A stretch of DNA of 64,000 nt from Malonomonas sp036526255 (GCA_036526255.1 DATCYW010000080.1:62001-126000), one strand, 5' to 3'. Shown: positions 16,083 through 24,493, counted from the stretch's first letter. Made by a program: numbers and translations. Notes: generated by a model from the letters alone, not told the origin.

Positions 16083-17973
16083 GTTCTTATTGCAGCTGTT
16101 CGTCTATTTGACGGCCTTGATCGGGCTGCTGCCGGTTCTGTCGTTTCTTGCCTGGTGGGTTCAGTTGTCACTGTTTGCAGCGTTCCTGATCGGGATCGTC
16201 AGTGAGCGACAAGGGCGCTATCTGCTGACTGCGCTACCGGCTACGCTTTTTTCTGTCGCTTTTTTCGGGCTGTTTCTGTTTCAGGTTTCACTTAGTACCC
16301 TGGTAGAACCGCTGATTCAGATGCTCTGCCTGCTGCTGGCGGTACGGCTGGCGACGGAAAAAACACCGCGTAACATTCTGCAGTTATTTCTTCTGGCGAC
16401 CATCATTCTGGCCGCGTCTTCGCTGCTGTCTCTTGATCTGACTTACCTGATCTGTCTGCTGCTGATCATTCTCTTGGTGACCAGCGGCCTGATGTTGCTC
16501 AGCTTCTACGCTGCTGATCAGCAGCTCCGGTTCAATCGCGCGCAATGGAAGCAGTTTCTGAAAGTTATGCTGCTGCTGCCGGGGTGCTCGTTGCTGTTGA
16601 TGCTGCTGTTTTTCGTGCTCTTGCCGCGTACCCAGACACCGCTGTGGGATTTTCTCAACCCGAAAAAAGTCGCTGCGACCGGCATGACCGATCAGGTGCG
16701 ACCAGGTTCGGTCACTGATCTGGCGCAGAGCTCCCTGACCGCATTCCGGGTCGAGAGTGACCGGCTTCCGGTCGACAGTCTGTATTGGCGTGGTGTTGTT
16801 CTTGATCAGCTGGATGGGCAGGTCTGGAAGCGCAAAGCAATCGGTCTGCAGGAGCAGCCGGTGCCGAACCCCGAATCGTCTGTACAACTGCAGTTTTTCA
16901 CTGAACCCAAAGCTGATCGCTATCTGGTGACTCTCGATCAACCGCAGCAAATAGCGGGCATAAAGCATCAATTTTCCGCCGATGGCGTGGTTACCGGCAA
17001 CTGGGTCGCCGGGCGTAAGGTCAGTTATCAGGTTTTTGCCCAGTATGCCGCGCGCAGCAAACAGATCGGCGTGGTTGATGCCTACCTGCAGCTGCCGCAA
17101 CAGCTGTCGCCGCGGGTGCTGGAGGTCGGACGGCGACTTGCGATCGGCAGTAATTACCAGAGCAAAATGGCGCAGTTGAATGATTTCATGCGCGGCCAGC
17201 AGCTCAGCTATTCGAATCTGCAGCTGCCGATCACGACCGACCCGGTCGATACCTTTCTGTTTACCAGCAAGCGGGGTTATTGCGAATATTTCGCCTCATC
17301 CTACGCCCTGCTGTTGCGCCTTGCCGGCGTGCCGGCGCGGCTGGTCGGTGGCTATCTGGGCGGAGACTACAATGAACTGGGTGGATACTATCTGGTGGGC
17401 GAAGACCTGGCACATGTCTGGGTCGAAGCACTGGACGATTCAGGGCTTTGGCAGCGCATTGACCCCAGTCGCTTTGCCGTGAATGCCGAGCAGGCCTTGT
17501 GGCGAGCACGGCGTCAGGAGTTGCCCTCTTTTCAGGCGCTCAGCGATGCCGCTCAGCATTACTGGAGTCGCCTGGTGCTGAACTACGATCTGCATCAGCA
17601 GGTCGAACTGTTCCGTCAGGTCGCCCGGCAGGTCCGGGGGGTTAAATCGGTCCGGCTTGAATCTTTAGCTGCCGGTTTGTGGTTGTTGCCATTGCCATTA
17701 CTCGTTCTTTTTTTCTACGCTTATCGGCAGCGCAGAACCCGTCGCCAGCGACTGGTTAATGCCTATCGCAGGCAGGCGTTACGCACCTGCCGGTTGGGTG
17801 TACCGCTAAATCTCGGAATTTTTGCCCTTGCCCGGTTGTCGGGCGAACCGCTCTGTTCTGAGTTTGCGGAAATTTACGCCCGATCTTATTATCGCGACCA
17901 GTCGCTCGATGCGGCCGACTATCGGCGATTGCAGCTGATTCTGAAGCAATTGTCCCGGCGAAAAGAGCTATAG
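16069..17973 (+). CDS. TgpA-like membrane transglutaminase-domain protein
   Basis: A 634-residue membrane protein with about six N-terminal transmembrane helices, a periplasmic transglutaminase-like domain and one more helix near residue 545-565. The thiol-protease-like triad is intact: C405 (RGYCEYFASSYALLLR), H449 (DLAHVWVEAL) and D465 (RIDPSRF). The same layout is known from TgpA of Pseudomonas aeruginosa (DUF3488 plus transglutaminase core). The ATG at 16069 is preferred over an upstream in-frame start at 15985 because translation then begins at the first helix. It overlaps the DUF58 gene by 14 bases. The substrate is unknown; a role in the cell envelope is likely. Confidence 0.9.
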   Translation: MLSVKFLLQLFVYLTALIGLLPVLSFLAWWVQLSLFAAFLIGIVSERQGRYLLTALPATLFSVAFFGLFLFQVSLSTLVEPLIQMLCLLLAVRLATEKTPRNILQLFLLATIILAASSLLSLDLTYLICLLLIILLVTSGLMLLSFYAADQQLRFNRAQWKQFLKVMLLLPGCSLLLMLLFFVLLPRTQTPLWDFLNPKKVAATGMTDQVRPGSVTDLAQSSLTAFRVESDRLPVDSLYWRGVVLDQLDGQVWKRKAIGLQEQPVPNPESSVQLQFFTEPKADRYLVTLDQPQQIAGIKHQFSADGVVTGNWVAGRKVSYQVFAQYAARSKQIGVVDAYLQLPQQLSPRVLEVGRRLAIGSNYQSKMAQLNDFMRGQQLSYSNLQLPITTDPVDTFLFTSKRGYCEYFASSYALLLRLAGVPARLVGGYLGGDYNELGGYYLVGEDLAHVWVEALDDSGLWQRIDPSRFAVNAEQALWRARRQELPSFQALSDAAQHYWSRLVLNYDLHQQVELFRQVARQVRGVKSVRLESLAAGLWLLPLPLLVLFFYAYRQRRTRRQRLVNAYRRQALRTCRLGVPLNLGIFALARLSGEPLCSEFAEIYARSYYRDQSLDAADYRRLQLILKQLSRRKEL

Positions 17974-18050
17974 AGGTTGCAAAGCTCCGGTCGGTTGGCG
18001 ATAATGCACAGCTGGGCAATAGATTCGATTTCATCCGGGAGGACAGGCAT

Positions 18051-18272
18051 ATGCCGTACGTACAGGTCAAAATTACCAAAGGGGCGACCAACGAACAGAA
18101 GGCGCAGTTGATTGAGGGGATCACCGATCTGCTGGTGAGCGTTCTTGATAAGAATCCGGCATCGACCCAGATTATGATCACTGAAGTCGAGCCTGAGAAC
18201 TGGGGCATCGCCGGTCGTTCAGTGAAAAGATTACGGGCGGAGGGGAAGACCGCCAATATCTCCAAAAAATAG
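18051..18272 (+). CDS. 4-oxalocrotonate tautomerase family protein
   Basis: Small tautomerase of 73 residues. After removal of the initiator methionine, Pro-1 (MPYVQVKITKG) would be the catalytic base, as in the family, and the EVEPENWGI segment is typical of bacterial members. The physiological substrate cannot be read from sequence and there are no aromatic-degradation genes nearby. It lies 77 bases past the transglutaminase gene and 16 bases before the next small gene, with which it probably shares a message ending at the terminator at 18531-18566. Confidence 0.85.
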   Translation: MPYVQVKITKGATNEQKAQLIEGITDLLVSVLDKNPASTQIMITEVEPENWGIAGRSVKRLRAEGKTANISKK

Positions 18273-18288
18273 AAAGGCAGATTGAAGG

Positions 18289-18510
18289 ATGTCGAATCCT
18301 GGAGAATTTTTACAGGCTTGCGCCGACGGAAATGTCTGGCTGTATTGCGCCGGCTGTAAAGAGGCGAAAAACTTCAACGATGTCGAGCACGTCACCTGTA
18401 TTGGCAATGAGTCCTACTGGGGGCCAGACCCCTGGTGGCACGACACGCGAGTGTTCAACTGCAAAGACTGTGATACCGAACAGGCATCTAAAATAGAATA
18501 TCAACCCTGA
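18289..18510 (+). CDS. Hypothetical 73-residue protein with two CxxC pairs
   Basis: Unrecognised small protein. Two CxxC pairs (YCAGC near residues 19-23 and NCKDC near 59-63) with a spare cysteine between them suggest a zinc-ribbon-like fold, and the middle is rich in tryptophan and aspartate (SYWGPDPWWHD). No signal peptide or membrane segment. It follows the tautomerase gene by 16 bases and ends just before a terminator. Coding is supported by a good AAGGAT ribosome site and by the cysteine pattern. Function is unknown. Confidence 0.7.
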   Translation: MSNPGEFLQACADGNVWLYCAGCKEAKNFNDVEHVTCIGNESYWGPDPWWHDTRVFNCKDCDTEQASKIEYQP

Positions 18511-18530
18511 CTTCGACGCAGACAACACAT

Positions 18531-18566
18531 AAAAAAAGGGACCAGCTACAGTTGGTCCCTTTTTTT
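18531..18566. terminator. Bidirectional intrinsic terminator
   Basis: GGGACCA (18538-18544) pairs with TGGTCCC (18553-18559), with A7 on the left and T7 on the right. It can end both the rightward small-gene transcript and the leftward tgt transcript. Confidence 0.9.
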
Positions 18567-18590
18567 ATGGTTTATTTGGCGGTGCAACTG

Positions 18591-19709
18591 CTAATTCTTT
18601 CCGCTCGAAAGATATTCAGCCAGAAATTCCCTTTTGTAGGTCGGATAATCTCCTGCTTCAATCGCAGCGCGGGCTCCGGCAACCATGTTCAGGTAGAAGC
18701 GGACATTGTGGATGGCCGAGAGGGTCGCCGAGAGGATTTCGTTGGCGTTGAACAGGTGGTGCAGGTAGGCGCGGGTAAAGTTGCGGCAGCAGTAGCAGTC
18801 GCAGGAGGCGTCAACCGGGAAGAAATCGCGGCGGAAATTCTTGTTGGTCAGGCGGATCTTGCCCCGCTTGGTGAACAGGGTCGCGCTGCGGGCGTAGCGG
18901 GTCGGGATGACGCAGTCGAACATATCCATGCCGCGTTCGATCGATTCGAGAATGTCCTCGGGCAGTCCGACCCCCATCAGGTAGCGCGGCTTGTTTTTCG
19001 GCATGAAGGGTTCGGTGTAATCGACCACCTTTTTCAGCAGTTCCAGCCCTTCGCCGACACTGACACCGCCGATGGCATAGCCGGGGAAATTCATCGCCGT
19101 CATCTCCTGCGCACACTCGCGGCGCAGATCGTCGTAAACGCTCCCCTGGATGATGCCGAACAGCGCCTGATCGGCGGTGCGGTTGTGATATTTCAGGCAG
19201 AGTTCCGCCCAGCGCAAGGTTTTCTTGATCGACTTGGCTGCGTAATCGTGGGTGGCCGGGTAGGGGATACACTCGTCAAACGCCATCATGATGTCGGCGC
19301 CCAGATCGTTTTCAATCTGCATCGCCTCTTTGGGGCCAAGGAAGATCTCTTCGCCGGTGATTTCATGCCGGAAATGCACGCCGTCTTCACCAATCCGTTT
19401 TTTCGGCAGAGAAAATACCTGAAAGCCGCCGCTGTCGGTCAGGATCGGCTTGTTCCAGTTCATGAATTTATGCAATCCGCCAGCTTTTTTCACCAATCCC
19501 TCACCCGGCTTCAGGTGCAGGTGGTAGGTGTTGGAGAGGATGATCTGCGCTTCGGTCTCTTCGACCTGGGCCGGCGTCATCGCCTTGAGCGCGCCGTGCG
19601 TGCCAACCGGCATGAAAATCGGCGTCTCGATGGTACCGTGCGGGGTTTCCAGGCGACCCCTGCGGGCGCGGCTTTTCGGGTCTTCTTTGAGCAGTGTGAA
19701 CTGAAACAT
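18591..19709 (-). CDS. tgt: tRNA-guanine transglycosylase
   Basis: Enzyme that swaps guanine-34 of tRNAs with GUN anticodons for preQ1, in the queuosine pathway; 372 residues, the usual length. The substrate-site motif DSGGFQVFSL and GGVSVGEGLE are present, and the C-terminal zinc site is complete (C-x-C-x2-C with a downstream histidine, in DASCDCYCCRNFTRAYLHHL). The start at 19709 gives the conserved MFQFTLLKEDPKSRARRG. It stands alone: a bidirectional terminator follows and its promoter faces the Cas6-like gene. Confidence 0.96.
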   Translation of the reverse strand: MFQFTLLKEDPKSRARRGRLETPHGTIETPIFMPVGTHGALKAMTPAQVEETEAQIILSNTYHLHLKPGEGLVKKAGGLHKFMNWNKPILTDSGGFQVFSLPKKRIGEDGVHFRHEITGEEIFLGPKEAMQIENDLGADIMMAFDECIPYPATHDYAAKSIKKTLRWAELCLKYHNRTADQALFGIIQGSVYDDLRRECAQEMTAMNFPGYAIGGVSVGEGLELLKKVVDYTEPFMPKNKPRYLMGVGLPEDILESIERGMDMFDCVIPTRYARSATLFTKRGKIRLTNKNFRRDFFPVDASCDCYCCRNFTRAYLHHLFNANEILSATLSAIHNVRFYLNMVAGARAAIEAGDYPTYKREFLAEYLSSGKN

Positions 19710-19766
19710 TGACGTTGTTCTCCCTTGCTGCTTGCTTTATCCTCGGCCTGTATGCCAAGGGCTAGA

Positions 19767-19795
19767 CGTATAACAGAAAGCCGGAAATGGCGCAA
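19767..19795 (-). promoter_or_regulatory. Possible tgt promoter
   Basis: On the minus strand an extended -10 (TGT followed by TATACG, box at 19767-19772) and TTGCGC (19790-19795) are 17 bases apart. The same bases read TATAAC on the plus strand and could serve the Cas6-like gene, but no good plus-strand -35 box is seen. Confidence 0.4.
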
Positions 19796-19811
19796 ATAAA
19801 TCGGAGCGGCC

Positions 19812-20765
19812 ATGAGTGATCTCTTTCCGTTGCCCGCCGCGTTGCAGCGGGTTGAATACGCCCAATTGTACTTCCATCTGGAGGTCAGTGATTATTTTGA
19901 CCTGCCGCCGCTGGGGCTGCTGCAGCTGCGGCGCGAACTTCTACAGGCGCTGCGGCAGTTGCGGGAGACCAGCGAGGTGGTGGTTGCCGCTCAGCTGGAT
20001 AGTCTGCTGCAGCCCGATTTTCCCGTCGATCCCGTGTTGCGACGGATCGTCCAGAAACCTTCTCCGGCTCTGGTTTTAAGCCCCGATCCGGCCGATTACG
20101 GGCTGATCGAACCGAAGCAGCGTCTGGTTCTGCCGGTTATGTTTCTGGGTGCGGGATTACAGGGGATTGCCGCCTTCCGGCAGCTGCTGGTGACGCTGGG
20201 GCAACAGGGGCTTTATGCCGGAACTGGTCAATTTTGCCTGGAAGGCATCGAAGCTGCAGATAACAGCGGCTTGCGTGCGATGCTCTGGGTCAGTGGCGAA
20301 CCTGAAGCCGAATTGACCCCGCCGATCAATGATCTTTACTGGTGGCTGCAGCGCCGGACTGTTTACAGTGAGCAGCTGCGGCTTGAGGTGCAAACGCCGT
20401 TGCGCCTGCTGCGCCAGAATAGACCTCTCTTCAAAGCCGACTTCTCCGAACTGTTCCCCTTTATCCTCCGTCGGGTGACGGCGATGCTGGCCAGTCATTG
20501 CGGAGTCGAATTGGTCGCCGACCCGGTAGGTCTGATCACTCAGGCGACCCAGGTCGAAGTTGTCAGTAACCAGCTGCGCTGGCAGGATTGGCGAAGGCTG
20601 GACGCCGCCGGCGGCGGGCAGGACCTCGGCGGTCTGCTCGGTTCGCTGGAGCTGCGCGGCCCGGCCCTGGCCGATCTGCAATGGCTGCTGCAGATCGGCA
20701 GTCTGTTGAATATCGGTAAGGGGGCCGCTTATGGCGCCGGTCGCTACCGTCTGCAAAATCCCTGA
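19812..20765 (+). CDS. Cas6-like RAMP-family protein, solitary
   Basis: A 317-residue protein resembling the CRISPR pre-crRNA endonuclease family Cas6. The main evidence is the C-terminal glycine-rich block LQIGSLLNIGKGAAYGAGRYRL (split: LQIGSLLNIGKG then AAYGAGRYRL), which matches the G-rich loop of Cas6/RAMP proteins, and a family-like N-terminal YFDLPPLGLLQLRREL segment. No repeat array and no other cas gene lie in the 64 kb. It may serve a CRISPR locus elsewhere in the genome or have another RNA role. A catalytic histidine cannot be assigned by eye. It diverges from tgt and is followed by a separate promoter. Confidence 0.72.
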   Translation: MSDLFPLPAALQRVEYAQLYFHLEVSDYFDLPPLGLLQLRRELLQALRQLRETSEVVVAAQLDSLLQPDFPVDPVLRRIVQKPSPALVLSPDPADYGLIEPKQRLVLPVMFLGAGLQGIAAFRQLLVTLGQQGLYAGTGQFCLEGIEAADNSGLRAMLWVSGEPEAELTPPINDLYWWLQRRTVYSEQLRLEVQTPLRLLRQNRPLFKADFSELFPFILRRVTAMLASHCGVELVADPVGLITQATQVEVVSNQLRWQDWRRLDAAGGGQDLGGLLGSLELRGPALADLQWLLQIGSLLNIGKGAAYGAGRYRLQNP

Positions 20766-20791
20766 TAGCACTGACTTTTTCACCGCATCTG

Positions 20792-20819
20792 TTGCTGGTT
20801 CGGCAGTCTTGGCTATACT
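20792..20819 (+). promoter_or_regulatory. Promoter of the zinc-finger/membrane protein pair
   Basis: TTGCTG (20792-20797), a 16-base spacer and TATACT (20814-20819), 35 bases before the start at 20854. Confidence 0.5.
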
Positions 20820-20853
20820 TGAGTAGTAAGTCATACCAGCTGGGGAGGTGCTT

Positions 20854-21174
20854 ATGTCAAACGCATGGGATGAACGAAAAAAAGCGCTAGAGAATGAATA
20901 TTTCCACAAAAAAGAGCAGGAAATTCTCGACAAGATGAAACATGACGCGCAGGAAACCCTGCTGCGTAACAGCTCTAAGGGGCGTTGCCCGAAGTGTGGT
21001 GATAAGATCGAGCCGATGACGTTTCGCGGGGTTCCGCTTGACAAGTGTCCGGGTTGTGGCGGAATCTGGCTGGGTCCGAATGATTTGAAACAGTTGGCGG
21101 AGAAAGATCATCGCACCTGGTTCGATCGCTGGTTTCATTCAGAGAAAGAAGAATCATCTGATCAGGAGGTTTGA
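20854..21174 (+). CDS. TFIIB-type zinc-ribbon protein
   Basis: A 106-residue protein with a zf-TFIIB domain: CPKCGDKIEPM and CPGCGGIWLGPNDL make two CxxC pairs about 22 residues apart. Proteins of this type are widespread in bacteria and of unknown role. The N-terminal 40 residues are highly charged and helical. The ATG at 20854 is used because GGGGAGG (20842-20848) lies at the right distance; an in-frame GTG at 20848 is inside that site. It abuts the next gene with no gap (stop ends at 21174, next ATG at 21175), so the two are co-translated. Confidence 0.8.
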   Translation: MSNAWDERKKALENEYFHKKEQEILDKMKHDAQETLLRNSSKGRCPKCGDKIEPMTFRGVPLDKCPGCGGIWLGPNDLKQLAEKDHRTWFDRWFHSEKEESSDQEV

Positions 21175-21588
21175 ATGTTCTGGTTTATTATGCTGCTGTT
21201 GGTTGCCGGGGCGGGATTCTATTTTTATCAGAAATTGACGACTATTGAACGGGAGATTCGCACCGAGCAGGCTGCGGAGAAAGCCCGTGCTGTAGCAAGC
21301 AGCGCTGAGGTTGTCGAGCCTGAACAGCCGGAAGAAGTGCCCGAACTGGTTGCAGTCGAGCGGGAGCCGACCATCGCCGAAACTCCGGTGCCGGTTGTGT
21401 TCGCAAGTTTCGAAGATGAAATTCTGGCCGCGATCAATAACCTTCCAGGGATCAGGCAGACTGAACTATCTGCGAGTTTTCCGGATGTCGAGAAGAAGAA
21501 ATTTCAGCAGACGCTGAAAAAACTGGCCGATGACGGCAGCGTCAGGCGGGAAAAAGAGGGGAGCAGTTACCAGCTCTTCCCCGTCTGA
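21175..21588 (+). CDS. Hypothetical single-pass membrane protein
   Basis: Unrecognised 137-residue protein. One N-terminal transmembrane helix (about residues 1-20, MFWFIMLLLVAGAGFYFY), a Glu/Pro/Val-rich linker (about 40-75), and a C-terminal 60-residue segment that reads like a small winged helix (EDEILAAINNLPGIRQTELSA then KFQQTLKKLADDGSVRREKEG). This suggests a membrane-tethered DNA- or protein-binding module. It is coupled to the zinc-ribbon gene upstream and ends just before a strong terminator. Confidence 0.72.
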   Translation: MFWFIMLLLVAGAGFYFYQKLTTIEREIRTEQAAEKARAVASSAEVVEPEQPEEVPELVAVEREPTIAETPVPVVFASFEDEILAAINNLPGIRQTELSASFPDVEKKKFQQTLKKLADDGSVRREKEGSSYQLFPV

Positions 21589-21612
21589 GGTTGTTTTAAC
21601 AAAGCGAAGAGA

Positions 21613-21645
21613 AACGCCTGTGTTCCAGTGGACACAGGCGTTTTT
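21613..21645 (+). terminator. Intrinsic terminator
   Basis: AACGCCTGTGT (21613-21623) pairs perfectly with ACACAGGCGTT (21632-21642), followed by TTT. It ends the zinc-ribbon operon and may also serve the convergent hydrolase gene. Confidence 0.88.
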
Positions 21646-21677
21646 CGTTTTTTCAAAAAGTTTAGTTTTAACGTGGG

Positions 21678-23057
21678 CTAGAGAGCCTGCTCGCCGACCA
21701 GATGACGAAGACCGTGGATCGTGCCGCTGCCATGTGGACTTTGAATCCTGCTGACTGAAAACAGCAGTTTCACCTGGCTTTCGGTCGTAACCGCCGATTT
21801 GCTCCCTTTCAGCCGCACGCCGGCGAGATCAAGCCGTGAATTCGAGGCGGTCACAGCAACCGGGGCCTCAATACGTAGGCCGTTTGCGGTGACATTTGAA
21901 TCATCGATGTGCAGACCAACAGTGTTACCGGTGATTGAGCCCCGGTCGAAAATGGCGCTTGAACGCACCAGTCGAACCGACTCGGCGGATATGTTGTTCA
22001 GTCGTGCGTTCTGGCAGTCGATGAGTTCGATCGATTGGTAGGAACCGCCGAAAACCATGCCATTTTTACCGTTGCACTGCCCCTGTCTTACCCCGCCTGC
22101 GGCAGGTAAACCGGTCGGTCGGATATCATCCTTGAGGGCGCTGAAAAACGCCGCCGTAAAAAGTCCGGGCGTTTCAAACATTGGAACATGGCCGGCACCG
22201 GGAATGATCTGCAGCTGGGCCGTTTTCAGGTTAGCCTCAAGCAAGGTTCCGATGCGCCGAGGGGTCACCCTGTCGTGCTCACCCCAGAGAATCGCAGCTG
22301 GTACCTGTACCCGCGACAGGTAGGGGCTGAAGTCTTCCAAAATCAGCGCCGTAGCGGCAATCAGTGTCGGTTCGCTGCCCAGTACCCGGCTGCGCAAAAG
22401 ATCGCTGCCCAGCATCAGGTTGAGATCAGCCGGCGAGTTGGGTAGCCAACCGACCACCGTTCCGAGCAGGCCGTCAACATCAAAGAGCACCTCGAGGCCG
22501 TTTGCGTATTCGCTGAGCATTTCTTTGCTGTAGACTCGGCGGTCAAGAATGCCGGCAACGTCGATCAGCACCAGCCGGGACAGCCCATCAGGATAGGTGC
22601 CCGCATATCTGAGCGCTATTGCGCCACCCAGTGAATGACCGGCCAGAATCGGCTGGCCTGTGACATAGGTATCGACCACCCATTTCACAAAAGCTGCATA
22701 GTTACCCGGTGAATAGAGAGCGTTCTGCTTCTGCGATCTTCCGAACCCAGGCAGGTCAAAAGTGACCACATGGTAGGTTTCGGCCAGTTTCGGCAGCAAT
22801 GCCCGCCAGGTGTCGGAGGCCAGATCGCCAAGGCCGTGCACCAGCACCAGCGGCGGGTTACTTTTCTGACCCGCTTCGAGGATGTAGACGCTGCCGCCGA
22901 AAATTGGCTCGTTGGCAAACTGCTCACGAAGAGTCGGAGTTGATGGCCCGGTTTCTTTCGCCTGACACTGCACCGAAAAGACCAGGCATAACAACAGAAA
23001 GGCTGCCAACCATGCACCGGTACCAGAAGCTGCGTGGTGTCGCGCGTAATGCTGCAA
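21678..23057 (-). CDS. Exported alpha/beta hydrolase with C-terminal beta-helix-like region
   Basis: A 459-residue exported protein. After a Sec signal peptide (about residues 1-33) comes an alpha/beta-hydrolase domain (about 45-310) with a complete triad: S142 in GHSLGG, D262 in WGEHD and H290 in GAGHVPM. The remaining residues (about 325-440) show short Asn/Ser/Val-rich turns such as QNARLNNISAESVRLV and DDSNVTANGLRIE, spaced like coils of a right-handed beta-helix. The start is TTG at 23057, set by GGGAGG seven bases upstream; no ATG fits. Substrate unknown. It is flanked by terminators, so it is probably transcribed alone. Confidence 0.82.
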   Translation of the reverse strand: MQHYARHHAASGTGAWLAAFLLLCLVFSVQCQAKETGPSTPTLREQFANEPIFGGSVYILEAGQKSNPPLVLVHGLGDLASDTWRALLPKLAETYHVVTFDLPGFGRSQKQNALYSPGNYAAFVKWVVDTYVTGQPILAGHSLGGAIALRYAGTYPDGLSRLVLIDVAGILDRRVYSKEMLSEYANGLEVLFDVDGLLGTVVGWLPNSPADLNLMLGSDLLRSRVLGSEPTLIAATALILEDFSPYLSRVQVPAAILWGEHDRVTPRRIGTLLEANLKTAQLQIIPGAGHVPMFETPGLFTAAFFSALKDDIRPTGLPAAGGVRQGQCNGKNGMVFGGSYQSIELIDCQNARLNNISAESVRLVRSSAIFDRGSITGNTVGLHIDDSNVTANGLRIEAPVAVTASNSRLDLAGVRLKGSKSAVTTESQVKLLFSVSRIQSPHGSGTIHGLRHLVGEQAL

Positions 23058-23105
23058 TGGGGAACCTCCCGGGAGATTTTGCAGAGCGTGTTTACTGCGG
23101 TCATT

Positions 23106-23143
23106 TAAAAAAGCCGTCCGGTAGCTCCGGACGGCTTTTTAAG
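23106..23143 (-). terminator. Intrinsic terminator of eno
   Basis: AGCCGTCCG pairs with CGGACGGCT around 23111-23137, with A6 on the left and T5 on the right. Read leftward it follows the eno stop directly. Confidence 0.9.
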
Positions 23144-23169
23144 TTTTTTACGGGCTAACGAAGCGCAGT

Positions 23170-24456
23170 TCAGCGCAGGTTGTAGAAAACCCCTTTGCCG
23201 CTGAAGACCGCCGTGTCGTCCAGTTCATCCTCGATCCGCAGCAGTTGGTTGTATTTGCAGACGCGATCAGTGCGACAGAGCGAACCGGTTTTGATCTGAC
23301 CGCAGTTGGTTGCCACTGCCAGATCGGCGATGGTGGTGTCTTCGGTTTCCCCGGAGCGGTGCGAGGCGATGGCGGTATAACCGGCACGCTTGGCCATCTC
23401 GATCGCTTCGAGGGTTTCCGTCAGGGTGCCGATCTGATTGACCTTGATCAGAATCGAGTTGGCGATCCCTTTGTCGATGCCTTCTTTGAGGATTTTGGTG
23501 TTGGTGACGAACAGGTCGTCGCCGACAATCTGGATCTTTTTCCCCAGCTTTTCGGTCAGCAGCTTCCAGCCGTCCCAGTCGTTTTCGGCCAGGCCGTCTT
23601 CGATGGAGATGATCGGATAGCGGGCGACCAGATCTTCGTAAAAAGCAACAGTTTCGGCGGCGGTTTTTACCGGCTGCTTTTCGTTGGCGAAGGTGTATTT
23701 GCCGTCTTTGTAGAGTTCGGACGCGGCGACGTCCAGCGCCAGCAGGACCTCTTCGCCCGGCTTGTAGCCGGCCGCCTTGATCGCTTCCATGATGACCTGC
23801 AGCGCTTCTTCGTTGCTCTTCAGATCGGGAGCGAAGCCGCCTTCATCGCCGACGGCCGTGTTGTAGCCTTTGTCTTTGAGGACTTTTTTCAACGCGTGGA
23901 AGATTTCGGCGCCCATCCGCAGCGCTTCTTTGAAGTTCTCCGCGCCGACCGGCATGATCATGAATTCCTGAATGTCGACATTGTTGTCGGCATGCTCGCC
24001 GCCGTTGATGATGTTCATCATTGGCAAGGGCAGTTCTTTAGCGTTGGAGCCGCCAATGTATTGATAGAGGGGTAACCCGGCGTCTTCAGCCGCAGCCTTG
24101 GCGCAGGCCATGGAAACTCCGAGCATCGCATTGGCGCCGAGCTTGCTTTTGAACTCGGTGCCGTCCAGTGCCAGCAGCTTGCGGTCGATACCGATCTGGT
24201 CGCTGGCCTCCCAGCCAATCAGTTCAATAGCGATCACTTCGTTGACGTGCTCAACCGCCTTAAGGACACCTTTGCCAAGATAGCGGCTTTTATCGCCATC
24301 GCGCAGCTCCAGCGCTTCACGGGTTCCCGTCGAGGCGCCGCTTGGTACGGCCGCCCGGCCGATGACGCCACTCTCCAGCGCCACTTCGACTTCTACGGTC
24401 GGATTGCCGCGCGAATCGAGGATTTCACGTGCGTAGATGTCAATGATTTCGCTCAT
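23170..24456 (-). CDS. eno: Enolase
   Basis: Interconverts 2-phosphoglycerate and phosphoenolpyruvate; 428 residues, the usual length. Magnesium and active-site blocks are present: GDEGGFAPDL, ISIEDGLAENDWDG, ILIKVNQIGTLTETLEAI and ASHRSGETEDTTIADLAVAT. The ATG at 24456 (MSEIIDIYARE) is chosen over an in-frame TTG six bases upstream because AAGGGG lies six bases before the ATG. A perfect hairpin, GTCCAGGC/GCCTGGAC (24494-24515), lies about 40 bases upstream of the start and would be in the leader or promoter region. Confidence 0.97.
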   Translation of the reverse strand: MSEIIDIYAREILDSRGNPTVEVEVALESGVIGRAAVPSGASTGTREALELRDGDKSRYLGKGVLKAVEHVNEVIAIELIGWEASDQIGIDRKLLALDGTEFKSKLGANAMLGVSMACAKAAAEDAGLPLYQYIGGSNAKELPLPMMNIINGGEHADNNVDIQEFMIMPVGAENFKEALRMGAEIFHALKKVLKDKGYNTAVGDEGGFAPDLKSNEEALQVIMEAIKAAGYKPGEEVLLALDVAASELYKDGKYTFANEKQPVKTAAETVAFYEDLVARYPIISIEDGLAENDWDGWKLLTEKLGKKIQIVGDDLFVTNTKILKEGIDKGIANSILIKVNQIGTLTETLEAIEMAKRAGYTAIASHRSGETEDTTIADLAVATNCGQIKTGSLCRTDRVCKYNQLLRIEDELDDTAVFSGKGVFYNLR

Positions 24457-24493
24457 CTTCAACCCCTTGCTATGTCAGGTGTAAAAAGTTATC

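Noticed and set aside
18552..19712. A 386-codon plus-strand frame opposite tgt
   Set aside because: Antisense to tgt and starting inside the T tract of a terminator; not a gene.
23058..23169. A possible small gene between the hydrolase and enolase
   Set aside because: The segment is taken up by the hydrolase ribosome site and promoter and by the eno terminator hairpin.
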